Positions 1 through 5,427 of a stretch of 12,703 nt of DNA are shown here, in pieces. Position numbers and translations under genes: made by a program. The stretch's first letter is position 1, and every line of letters begins with the position of its first letter. The notes below the pieces were generated by a model that was not told the origin of the DNA, ran no database searches, and saw nothing but the letters and a program-made list of their open reading frames with translations. This DNA comes from Caldilineaceae bacterium (GTDB lineage Bacteria > Chloroflexota > Anaerolineae > Caldilineales > Caldilineaceae), in the NCBI GenBank assembly GCA_019637645.1, contig JAHBVH010000123.1, forward strand, positions 1-12,703, read 5' to 3'.

Positions 1-363
1 GAGGTAGCCATCAACGCGGTGTTGCCCCACCATGCGCAATAACTCATCTTGTGCATTTCTCTGCTGAGAATCGACTAAGAGCGTTATCACCCCATAGCCT
101 CGGGTACGCGCACTTTCCAACGCACCACTCAAAACATCGTGAATGTAGGCCCGTGTTGCATTATGACAAAGCAACCCAATGACATTGGCCCGGCCGCGGG
201 CTAGCTGCTGTGCTAGGCTGTTGGGTATGTAGCCCAACTTATCCATCACACTGGTCACGCGTGCATAGGTAGCCTCACCCACCAACGGCTCGTTGTTGAG
301 GACGCGTGAAACCGTTTTAATAGAAACGCCAGCTTGGCTGGCAATATCGCGGATAGTTGGCAC
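1..363 (-). CDS. LacI-family transcriptional repressor, N-terminal part (cut by window edge)
   Basis: Translating the minus strand from GTG at 363 gives 121 codons that run off the left edge. The first residues (VPTIRDIASQAGVSIKTVSR) are the classical LacI/GalR helix-turn-helix, followed by VLNN and a hinge helix with NSLAQQLARGRA. The periplasmic-binding-protein-like sensor domain then begins (NVIGLLCH), and the visible part ends in the family-typical VDGYL. GTG is chosen because a TGA lies in frame at 370-372 with no ATG between, and because TIRDIA at residue 3 is the usual family start. The protein should bind a palindromic operator and respond to a sugar or nucleoside, but the ligand pocket is outside the window. 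Its own regulon cannot be told from here. The neighbouring genes on its right are not sugar-transport genes. Confidence 0.9.
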   Translation of the reverse strand, partial: MPTIRDIASQAGVSIKTVSRVLNNEPLVGEATYARVTSVMDKLGYIPNSLAQQLARGRANVIGLLCHNATRAYIHDVLSGALESARTRGYGVITLLVDSQQRNAQDELLRMVGQHRVDGYL

Positions 364-396
364 GATATTTCAGCGTTTGACTGATTTCTGAATCTG

Positions 397-426
397 ACTA
401 TAGGTAAATTGCGTGCTGGGAAGCAA
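397..426 (-). promoter_or_regulatory. Candidate sigma-70 promoter for the LacI-family gene
   Basis: On the minus strand TTGCTT (426-421) and TATAGT (402-397) are separated by 18 nt. The -10 box lies 33 nt before the GTG start. It is the only pair with good spacing that I found upstream. A TTGACA at 487-482 and a TATAAC at 459-454 also occur, but 22 nt apart. Confidence 0.35.
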
Positions 427-526
427 AATGACAGCGGTATCATCTACCACTGTGTTATAGGGTAACATAGCCAATATCCCTTGTCAAATCGGTTTTTTGT
501 GCCTCAGCTAGGGGTGCAACTTTGCG

Positions 527-994
527 CTATGCCAATTGCAACGCCATCAGCGGCAGGGCGCGGCCCATGGAAGAGGTGACCTCACCAATGATGGTCGCGC
601 CCATTTGTTGGTAAAAACCGACGGCATAGGGTTCGGCTTCCCAGCGCAATTGGCGCGACCCATGTTGGCGCGCCGTTTGGCAAGCGTGGGTAAAGAGGCT
701 GCGCCCGACGCCTTGGCCGATCCAAGCAGGTGTAACCCAAAGATCATCGAGCAGTGCCGCGTCATCCTGCATGATCAGCCCATACCAACCAATGGTCGTC
801 TGGTCAAGCTGGGCTTTGTAGACATGGTGTTGGGCAATATATACCTGTGATACCTGAAAGACTTGCGTCCAGCGGGCGATCCACTCAGGCGGATAGGGCC
901 AATGGGCCTTGGCTGCCACGCCGATTGCTTTGAGCAGATCGGCATCCGCGGGTGTGGCGCGTAGGATGTGATAGGGCGGGGTTGATGAGTTCAT
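527..994 (-). CDS. GNAT-family N-acetyltransferase (155 aa)
   Basis: A single-domain GNAT enzyme expected to move an acetyl group from acetyl-CoA to an amine; the substrate is unknown. The core motif A is visible as DLWVTP (84-89) followed by the pyrophosphate-binding loop WIGQGVGRSL (91-100, the Q/R-x-x-G-x-G/A signature). Motif B follows as AVGFYQQMGA (124-133). ATG at 994 is chosen over an in-frame ATG 34 codons upstream because the longer version would overlap the preceding pseudouridine synthase gene, adds low-complexity residues, and lacks a domain match. An AAGGGA-like ribosome site lies about 8-12 nt before 994. It sits 14 nt after the pseudouridine synthase stop, so it is probably the last gene of the same operon. 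Confidence 0.85.
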   Translation of the reverse strand: MNSSTPPYHILRATPADADLLKAIGVAAKAHWPYPPEWIARWTQVFQVSQVYIAQHHVYKAQLDQTTIGWYGLIMQDDAALLDDLWVTPAWIGQGVGRSLFTHACQTARQHGSRQLRWEAEPYAVGFYQQMGATIIGEVTSSMGRALPLMALQLA

Positions 995-1008
995 GCGCGT
1001 GATCCCTT

Positions 1009-1587
1009 TTATCGCTGCAAGCGCAGGAGCGCCGCCGGGTTCGCCGGACAGGGGACCGCTTGCCATGTGCCGGGCTGGAGATCCCCCAGTTGCCACGGCC
1101 CGATCCGCCAGCGGATCAAGCGCAGGGTGGGATAGCCAACCGCGGCGGTCATGCGCCGCACCTGCCGATTGCGCCCCTCGCTAATGGTCAGGTGCAGCCA
1201 ACTATCGGGAATGCTTTTCCGTTCCCGAATGGGCGGAACCCGCGGCCAGATGGGTGGCGGCTCTATGCGCATGACTTGCGCCGGTTGGGTCAACCCATCT
1301 TTGAGCAAGACCCCGTCGGTTAATTGGCGTAGGGCCGTGTCGGTGGGGATGCCCTCAACCTGCACCCAGTAGCTCTTGGTCAATTTGTAACGGGGGTGGC
1401 TGATCTGCGCCTGCAGCCAGCCCACATTGGTGAGCAAGAGCAAGCCCTCGCTATCATAGTCGAGCCGGCCCGCGGGATAAATAGCCGGGATCTGCAGGAA
1501 ATCCGCCAAAGTTGCGCGCCCTTCGGCGTCGGTAAATTTCGTCAGAACTTGATAGGGTTTGTTGAAGAGCAGTAAACGGTTCGCCAT
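1009..1587 (-). CDS. Ribosomal large-subunit pseudouridine synthase, RluE/RsuA family
   Basis: Converts a specific uridine in rRNA to pseudouridine. The 192-aa protein shows the RsuA/RluB/E/F hallmark GRLDYDSEGLLLLTN (40-54) with the catalytic Asp at 43. LTKSYWVQVEG (69-79) and the EGRNRQVRRM motif (137-146), ending in GYPTLRLIRWRIGP, also match. There is no N-terminal S4 RNA-binding domain; the chain begins directly with the catalytic fold (RLLLFNKPYQVLTKF). That is the arrangement of RluE (which modifies U2457 of 23S rRNA in E. coli) rather than RsuA or RluB. I am sure of the family, less so of the exact target uridine. The start is ATG at 1587, directly after three 12-bp tandem repeats. 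The gene follows a GNAT gene by 40 nt and precedes another by 14 nt. Confidence 0.93.
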   Translation of the reverse strand: MANRLLLFNKPYQVLTKFTDAEGRATLADFLQIPAIYPAGRLDYDSEGLLLLTNVGWLQAQISHPRYKLTKSYWVQVEGIPTDTALRQLTDGVLLKDGLTQPAQVMRIEPPPIWPRVPPIRERKSIPDSWLHLTISEGRNRQVRRMTAAVGYPTLRLIRWRIGPWQLGDLQPGTWQAVPCPANPAALLRLQR

Positions 1588-1588
1588 G

Positions 1589-1624
1589 GTGAGTTCTATC
1601 GTGAGTTCTGTCGTGAGTTTTGTC
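1589..1624. repeat. Three tandem 12-bp repeats in the leader of the pseudouridine synthase gene
   Basis: On the plus strand three consecutive units read GTGAGTTCTATC (1589-1600), GTGAGTTCTGTC (1601-1612) and GTGAGTTTTGTC (1613-1624), differing at one or two positions. They fill nearly the whole 40-nt gap between the stop of the upstream GNAT gene (1628) and the ATG at 1587, so they form the ribosome-binding region of that start. No ordinary Shine-Dalgarno sequence is seen there. Confidence 0.9.
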
Positions 1625-1627
1625 GAG

Positions 1628-2416
1628 CTAGGTCGGCAGATAGCACCAGTGTGCCACGGTCACAAAGCGGGTGAGCCCGATCTGTTCGGCCAGGGCAATG
1701 GATGGCTGGTTGATCTCATGGACTTGATAGCGTGGTAGAAAGCCACGCGCCAGCAAGGTATGGGCCGCCGTGGCGACGACCTTTTGTGCATGGCCTTGGC
1801 GCCGTGCCTGGGGTATGGTAAAAACACCCCCAATCTCATGCACTTGCTCAAAGTTCTGGAAGGTAAAGCAGGCTGCGATGGGCTCTGTGTTTTGGTAGAG
1901 CGCATAAGTCCGGGCCTGACCAGTGGCAAAATGGCCTTGAAGTTCGGTGTTGTCGTGGCCTTGAGCGGCAAAGAGGGGAATTAACGCTGCCGCCACTTGG
2001 TCGGCAATGACAACATCCGGGTGGACACTCACGGCTGCTGATGGCGTGGCGGTGTACGAGAGAAAGGCTGTCACCCGTTGGAGCGCAAAGTGGTTCGCCA
2101 GCAGCGTATAGATCCCCGGATCCGCCAACTTAAAGATCAGCTTCTGATCACGGGGGATGGCGGGCAATAAGGCCGTGGCTGCTTGTGGGCTCGTAGCCGC
2201 GAGGAGCACAACTTGATCGAGATGACCATAGGTTGCCCGATCATAGGGAAAGGCACTGGTGGGAAAGCGCAAGAGCGCGGCGGCTTCTGATCCGGCTTGG
2301 TGGTAAGCGGTTTCGATGGCCGCGGGAAAGGCGGTCAACATCTTGAGCGGCACAATATTGCGCAACAGATCCTGGCGGAGAAAGGCCAGCACTGCTTGCT
2401 GATCGCGGGTATGCAT
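1628..2416 (-). CDS. GNAT-family acetyltransferase, two-lobed (262 aa)
   Basis: The C-terminal half (about 165-262) is a GNAT fold with EIGGVFTIPQARRQGHAQKV (194-213), where ARRQGHAQ is the acetyl-CoA pyrophosphate loop. It is followed by YQVHEINQPSIALAEQIGLT (230-249), the usual motif B Asn/tyrosine region. The N-terminal 150 residues are a degenerate second lobe, seen in longer GNAT proteins related to the FR47/GCN5-like group. The substrate cannot be predicted. The start at 2416 is decided by an AGGAG ribosome site 8 nt upstream (around 2424-2429). The longer in-frame start at 2518 would translate straight through a palindromic repeat and is rejected. The gene is third from the end of the minus-strand operon, with an unusually large 114-nt gap before it that holds that repeat. 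Confidence 0.85.
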   Translation of the reverse strand: MHTRDQQAVLAFLRQDLLRNIVPLKMLTAFPAAIETAYHQAGSEAAALLRFPTSAFPYDRATYGHLDQVVLLAATSPQAATALLPAIPRDQKLIFKLADPGIYTLLANHFALQRVTAFLSYTATPSAAVSVHPDVVIADQVAAALIPLFAAQGHDNTELQGHFATGQARTYALYQNTEPIAACFTFQNFEQVHEIGGVFTIPQARRQGHAQKVVATAAHTLLARGFLPRYQVHEINQPSIALAEQIGLTRFVTVAHWCYLPT

Positions 2417-2436
2417 CGGTCTACTCCTGAGCAGAG

Positions 2437-2505
2437 GGGACGCGAATGGACAGGATTTACGCGGATATATTTTTATTTGCGTCCATCGGCTTCTATCCGC
2501 GTCCC
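2437..2505. repeat. REP-like interspersed palindromic repeat (GGGACGCG...CGCGTCCC)
   Basis: The element begins GGGACGCGAAT (2437-2447) and ends ATCCGCGTCCC (2495-2505), which pair at 10 of 11 positions. Inside are further near-repeats of the same word: GGACAGGATTTACGCGGAT and GCGTCCATC. This internally iterated 'ATCCGCGTAAATCC' structure looks like a dispersed REP-type element rather than a terminator; it has no T run. It sits between two genes of one operon, 21 nt upstream of the GNAT start codon. Confidence 0.65.
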
Positions 2506-2530
2506 TAAAGCATTTCATCGTTATCCGTAG

Positions 2531-2863
2531 TTAAAGCCAACGGCGGGGGCTGTAGCCAAAGACTAGCACCGCGCACGCCGCGGCACTGCTGACCACCGCC
2601 ATGCCAAAGAAATCTTCGATGGGCGTAACCCCAAAGAGCCAGATGCCCATGACCTTGTCGGGGTCAAAGAGCCACGCGCGCCAGTGACCGCCGATCGGGT
2701 CGGTGATCAAGGTCCAGAGTTCACACAGGGCAACGACGGCCAAAATAATCTGGCGGTTGCGCCACAGAAAACGGCCATTGCGCAGCCAGAGCACGCCATG
2801 AAAGATCAGCGCGGCGATCAAGAGCAAGAAAAAATGGGAGAACGGTAATGGGATAAAATTCAT
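2531..2863 (-). CDS. crtYd: Lycopene cyclase domain protein, CrtYd-like subunit (110 aa)
   Basis: A small integral membrane protein with three predicted helices (about 9-27, 38-54 and 86-103). The signature stretch FDPDKVMGIWLFGVTPIED (66-84) matches the Asp-Pro and P-[IL]-E-[DE] motif of the heterodimeric bacterial lycopene cyclases (the CrtYc/CrtYd type, fused in fungal CarRA). Its partner is the crtYc-like gene at 4070-4402; together they should convert lycopene psi ends to beta rings. The length equals one domain. Assignment as the 'd' subunit rests on gene order and on its PIED form. Unusually, the two halves are separated by two unrelated genes. ATG at 2863 has only a weak ribosome site and lies 15 nt after the preceding stop, which suggests translational linkage. 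Confidence 0.85.
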   Translation of the reverse strand: MNFIPLPFSHFFLLLIAALIFHGVLWLRNGRFLWRNRQIILAVVALCELWTLITDPIGGHWRAWLFDPDKVMGIWLFGVTPIEDFFGMAVVSSAAACAVLVFGYSPRRWL

Positions 2864-2878
2864 CAGTATTGTCTCGTG

Positions 2879-3241
2879 CTAATCATCGATCAACCGGCGA
2901 TGGCCTTGGGGGCAGGTGCCATAGGTACAATCGTACCAACCGGGAAAGTCGTCATCGGCGGTCGTTTCCAGCGTCCAATGGGTGTAGCAATAGACTTGCT
3001 GGCAGGTTGGGCAGTAGAAAGGCACCCACAAAAAATCAATCTTGTACAGTGCCGCCGCATCGGCTGCGGCTACGGCCAGGGCCAGGGCTGGATAGGTGGC
3101 GGATTGAATTTTTTCCGTCGTCACGCCCCAGAAATCCCGTTGAACGAGTTGCTGTTCCGCGTCCAAAGTGAGGGTAGCCGCCAATGCGTTGCACTGGGTA
3201 CAGTAAAATTGGGCGCAGTGCCATTGGGCTCGGTTGTTCAT
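2879..3241 (-). CDS. Cysteine-rich probable zinc-binding protein of unknown function (120 aa)
   Basis: I do not recognise a named family. The protein has a CxxC pair at 14/17 near the N-terminus and another at 77/80 (FYCPTC), followed by C85 and H88 (YCYTHW). A last group follows: C105, C110 and H114 (YDCTYGTCPQGHRR). This makes room for two zinc sites of ribbon or treble-clef type on either side of a central Ala-rich helix (about 48-65). There is no signal peptide and no membrane segment, so it is probably cytosolic. It starts in an ATGA overlap with the stop of the upstream TIM-barrel gene (3238-3241), so the two are translationally coupled and may act together. The C-terminal CPQGH resembles protein or RNA-binding zinc knuckles, but I infer no function. 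Confidence 0.75.
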   Translation of the reverse strand: MNNRAQWHCAQFYCTQCNALAATLTLDAEQQLVQRDFWGVTTEKIQSATYPALALAVAAADAAALYKIDFLWVPFYCPTCQQVYCYTHWTLETTADDDFPGWYDCTYGTCPQGHRRLIDD

Positions 3242-4077
3242 GGTTGAACCTGGAGCAGAGGCAGCAACCGTTGCCGTGACTGGATCAGCGCGGCGTCGGT
3301 GTCGCGCCCAAAGCCGCCCGATTTTGGTTGGCCGCCGATCTCCAAAATGGCTGGGCCTGTAAAGCCGCGCTGCTGTAAGGCGTCAAAGTAGGCGCTAAAA
3401 TCAATCGTCCCCTCGCCAATGGGAAAATGATAGTTGACTTCGGGCAGCGGCGTGTCCGAGACATGCAACATGCTCATGCGGGGCGTTAGGGCGAGAAAGG
3501 CGGGCAGATGCTCTGGGGTCGTATGGTTCAGATCCCAGACAAAGTGTAACCCAGGCGTAGCGGCCAGCGCCGCGGCACAGCGCGCCGGTGTGCCAAAGAG
3601 CAGGAGAGCGGGTTCGTTGTGTTCCAGCCCCAGGCAAAAGCCATGCGTTTGCGCCAGGGCCACACCCGCCGCGAACTGTGGATAGAGCGCCTCTTCCAAC
3701 GCGGCCACTTCGTCGCCTGTCATCGGCTCCCGAAGGGCGAGGTGCCAATGAACCGCAGCACAGGGCAAGGTGGTGATGGCCGGTAGATTGGCGGTCAACA
3801 ACTCGATGGGCGTCGTCCCATCGGGCGCGTGCCCGTGGCGATCGAGCCGGATCAGAATTTCCATGACGGGCGTCAGGTTGGCATCCGCCAAGCGCGCGGC
3901 GACGGTCGCAAAGGTGTCACCGACTTTGGCTTCACTCAAGGCTTCATCACGCACGGCAAATTGGATGCTCTGAAAACCCGCGGCTTGGGCAAAGGCGATC
4001 TCCTGGCGCGCCGGTCGCCAGTTGCCGGGGAAGAAACGGCCATTCATGCCCAGTTGCACCCAAGCGGGGCTACGCAT
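3238..4077 (-). CDS. Sugar phosphate isomerase/epimerase-like TIM barrel (xylose isomerase-like, AP endonuclease 2 fold)
   Basis: A 279-aa single-domain TIM barrel. The likely divalent-metal ligands on strands 5 to 8 are all present: E152 in LGLEHNE, D182 in FVWDLNH, H205 in LHVSDT and E246 in AILEIGG. The PIGEGTIDFSAYF stretch (219-231) is the family's 'G-x-G-x-h-[DN]' phosphate/substrate loop. Related enzymes isomerise or epimerise sugars, inosose or hydroxypyruvate; the exact substrate is not readable here. The start at 4077 overlaps the crtYc-like stop by 8 nt and has a GGGGGTG ribosome site; Met11 is an alternative start. Its stop overlaps the next start (ATGA). The gene lies between the two lycopene cyclase halves, but nothing in its sequence suggests a carotenoid substrate. 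Confidence 0.88.
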   Translation of the reverse strand: MRSPAWVQLGMNGRFFPGNWRPARQEIAFAQAAGFQSIQFAVRDEALSEAKVGDTFATVAARLADANLTPVMEILIRLDRHGHAPDGTTPIELLTANLPAITTLPCAAVHWHLALREPMTGDEVAALEEALYPQFAAGVALAQTHGFCLGLEHNEPALLLFGTPARCAAALAATPGLHFVWDLNHTTPEHLPAFLALTPRMSMLHVSDTPLPEVNYHFPIGEGTIDFSAYFDALQQRGFTGPAILEIGGQPKSGGFGRDTDAALIQSRQRLLPLLQVQP

Positions 4078-4402
4078 GGCGCACCCCCAGCCGTTCGGCC
4101 AGCAGAACGGTCAGGCCGCCAAAGAGGAGCGTTATCCCCATGATCCAAAGCCACTCTTCGAGGGGCAGGCCCCAAAACCAGATGCCAGTAATGCGCTCTG
4201 GATCATAGTGCCATAGGCCAACGCGTACGGCCAGCGCGTCCCATGCCCAGCCGCCCACCAGGGAACCTAGCAGGGTCCAGGCCAGAGCACGCCGTTGACG
4301 CCAAAGCAAGGGCCAGCCACGCAGGAGCAAGAGGAGCGGCAGCCCCATGAAACAAGCGAGCCAAACGAGATAGGTATAGTTGCCAAACACGAAAACCCTC
4401 AT
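4070..4402 (-). CDS. crtYc: Lycopene cyclase domain protein, CrtYc-like subunit (110 aa)
   Basis: The other half of the heterodimeric lycopene cyclase. It begins with the family-typical NYTYLVWLACF (8-18) in the first membrane helix. Two more helices follow (about 41-57 and 86-104). The motif YDPERITGIWFWGLPLEEW (66-84) carries the conserved Asp-Pro and PLEEW acidic pair thought to take part in proton-driven ring closure. It aligns by eye with the 66-84 stretch of the crtYd-like protein at 2531-2863, so the two genes are old duplicates. It is the first gene of the minus-strand operon, behind an extended -10 promoter. The ribosome site before ATG 4402 is poor, with a short leader of about 20 nt after the predicted start site. 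Its stop lies inside the next gene. Confidence 0.87.
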   Translation of the reverse strand: MRVFVFGNYTYLVWLACFMGLPLLLLLRGWPLLWRQRRALAWTLLGSLVGGWAWDALAVRVGLWHYDPERITGIWFWGLPLEEWLWIMGITLLFGGLTVLLAERLGVRHA

Positions 4403-4429
4403 TTTTCTGTGGATTGACTTCGTTGTTCC

Positions 4430-4438
4430 AGTATATCA
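4430..4438 (-). promoter_or_regulatory. Extended -10 promoter of the lycopene cyclase operon
   Basis: The minus strand reads TGATATACT here, that is TG-n-TATACT, one base from the ideal extended -10. The hexamer 17 nt upstream (CAGCCA) is not a good -35, which is tolerated with an extended -10. The start of transcription would fall about 20 nt before the crtYc-like ATG. Confidence 0.5.
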
Positions 4439-4522
4439 CAGGATGAGGTGGATGGCTGATTGGTAAGTGGTGATTCCCAAGGTAATCGCCAACTTCGTCA
4501 TCGCTACGGATGAATCCGGCAG

Positions 4523-4562
4523 CTAACAGTGAAAAGCGCCCTCAGGCGCTTTTCACTGTTAG
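4523..4562. terminator. Perfect 18-bp stem-loop, possible bidirectional terminator
   Basis: CTAACAGTGAAAAGCGCC (4523-4540) and its exact reverse complement (4545-4562) enclose a CTCA loop. The hairpin lies beyond the end of the minus-strand secreted-protein gene (stop 4653) and before the lycopene cyclase operon, where a terminator is expected. There is no U tract on either side, so the terminator role is an inference; the stem itself is certain. Confidence 0.5.
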
Positions 4563-4606
4563 TCAAGGGGTTTAACCCGGCTTTTTGCGGTGTGCGATTG
4601 TCCTGT

Positions 4607-4636
4607 GGTGATTCGTGGGATGTCACACGAATCACC
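4607..4636 (-). terminator. 11-bp inverted repeat just after the secreted-protein gene
   Basis: GGTGATTCGTG (4607-4617) pairs perfectly with CACGAATCACC (4626-4636) around an 8-nt loop. It begins 16 nt past the stop of the 157-aa protein on the minus strand. No T run follows, so it may be an mRNA 3'-end stabiliser or part of the wider repeat element rather than an intrinsic terminator. Confidence 0.4.
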
Positions 4637-4652
4637 GCTTACCCATTACTGC

Positions 4653-5126
4653 CTAGCGATAAGCTGGATCATTTTCTATGATCTGTTGGATTTTGTTCAG
4701 GCTGGTTATGACAGTGTTCATCTCTTGTTCCACCAACTGCGTTGTTTTGCTATCGAACTTGACAGAGAGCGTGGGCGGGCAACTGAGACACCAGGGCTGT
4801 GGATCGGGGAGGGGGGCAATGGTCTTGAATTTTTCCAATAGCTTGACATCAAGCCGTTGGATGAGTTCCCATTGGTGGAAGACCACCGCCCGCCACTTGC
4901 CGTCGTTACACACTTGTAGTACCGGCCCACCGTGAATAATCGTGCCGTCGGGATACCAGTTTCCGTTGAGCTTGCAGGGCGCACCCCCCAAGGCCGCGAC
5001 GGGCAATAACTGGGTCAATAGTAATGCGCCCGCCAGGGCCGTGATCAGGCCCCAGCGGGTGAAGCCGTAGCGCGCGAACAGACGCTTAGGCCAGGCGAAC
5101 AGTTGCATGGTTGGTTGAGAATTCAT
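4653..5126 (-). CDS. Small exported or membrane-anchored protein of unknown function (157 aa)
   Basis: No named family is recognised. Basic residues (K14, R15, R19, R24) precede a hydrophobic helix (about 26-46) ending in LPVAALGGAP, read as a signal peptide or an N-terminal membrane anchor. The mature part has a compact GGAPCKLNGNWYPDGTIIHG segment (47-66) and then VCNDGKW (72-78). The spacing of C51 and C73 around an 'NG-x-WYPDGT' turn recalls a small disulfide-bonded beta domain. A second pair, C113-x-x-C116, follows in a proline-rich linker, and the C-terminus (125-152) is predicted helical. The start is secure: AGGAGG lies 4 nt before ATG 5126. It is transcribed alone on the minus strand downstream of the regulator gene, and shares the theme of an exported Cys protein with the gene at 8377-9132. 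Confidence 0.75.
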   Translation of the reverse strand: MNSQPTMQLFAWPKRLFARYGFTRWGLITALAGALLLTQLLPVAALGGAPCKLNGNWYPDGTIIHGGPVLQVCNDGKWRAVVFHQWELIQRLDVKLLEKFKTIAPLPDPQPWCLSCPPTLSVKFDSKTTQLVEQEMNTVITSLNKIQQIIENDPAYR

Positions 5127-5307
5127 TGTGCCTCCTCAAATGAATGGGATGAATGGGGTGATCTTCCAGCGTAATGGCTAGGCCCTCTGGATTGCCCCTT
5201 TGCTTGAACGATACTCCATCCCGCCGTGGTCAATGTGAGGCGCTTGGGCTGAATGAAGTAAGTGGCTCAACGATAGCACGTCGACGACGGCGGGCGGAAG
5301 CACATTT

Positions 5308-5334
5308 GTCTCAAGTTGGGGTCGATTTATCTCA
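5308..5334 (+). promoter_or_regulatory. Tandem GTCTCA-type boxes, left flank of the STAND regulator gene
   Basis: GTCTCA (5308-5313) and ATCTCA (5329-5334) start 21 nt apart, two helical turns, with ATTT just before the second box. A related TACTCA follows at 5402-5407, 73 nt on (about seven turns). The same 27-nt architecture occurs in the opposite orientation at 8246-8272. They could be protein-binding sites or transposon-end repeats. Confidence 0.5.
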
Positions 5335-5421
5335 ATTTGAAGTTACGCCCTTGGGTAAAACCTGACAGGTCTCTGGTCGTACCGACCAACTGCGTAAGTC
5401 CTACTCAATTTGAAGTTACGC
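5331..5421 (+). repeat. Exact 18-nt direct repeat, 73-bp period
   Basis: CTCAATTTGAAGTTACGC occurs at 5331-5348 and again at 5404-5421. The second copy lies 6 nt from the stop codon of the STAND ATPase gene. The word extends the GTCTCA-type boxes and contains the short palindrome TCAATTTGA. Confidence 0.85.
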
Positions 5422-5427
5422 GTTTGG

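Larger units (their letters stand above)
4458..4648. repeat. Hairpin-rich intergenic element bounded by TIR-like arms
   Basis: The left arm GGTAAGTGGTGATTC (4462-4476) and the right arm GAATCACCGCTTACC (4630-4644) are inverted copies with one mismatch. The right arm overlaps the end of a second perfect inverted repeat, GGTGATTCGTG (4607-4617) with CACGAATCACC (4626-4636). Between the arms lies an 18-bp perfect stem (4523-4562). The whole may be a short non-coding insertion of MITE or REP type. It contains no gene. Confidence 0.4.
5127..5427. other. Intergenic region of about 300 bp with repeats and no gene
   Basis: No plausible coding frame is seen. It holds the GTCTCA/ATCTCA pair at 5308-5334, two exact copies of an 18-nt word (5331-5348 and 5404-5421), and two small palindromes: ACCTGaCAGGT (5360-5370) and GGTCGtacCGACC (5375-5387). 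A near-duplicated 9-nt word (ATGAATGGG) occurs at about 5140-5157, before the 157-aa gene. A clear promoter for that gene was not found; TTGACC occurs in the right direction without a good -10. Confidence 0.7.

Noticed and set aside
255..443. 62-codon minus-strand frame beginning upstream of the LacI-family gene
   Set aside because: It runs out of frame over the HTH-coding region; the LacI frame starting with GTG 363 explains the sequence.
995..1096. 34-codon N-terminal extension of the first GNAT protein
   Set aside because: It overlaps the end of the pseudouridine synthase gene out of frame and adds low-complexity residues; ATG 994 has a ribosome site.
2417..2518. 34-codon N-terminal extension of the second GNAT protein
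   Set aside because: It translates the palindromic repeat; AGGAG before ATG 2416 is decisive.
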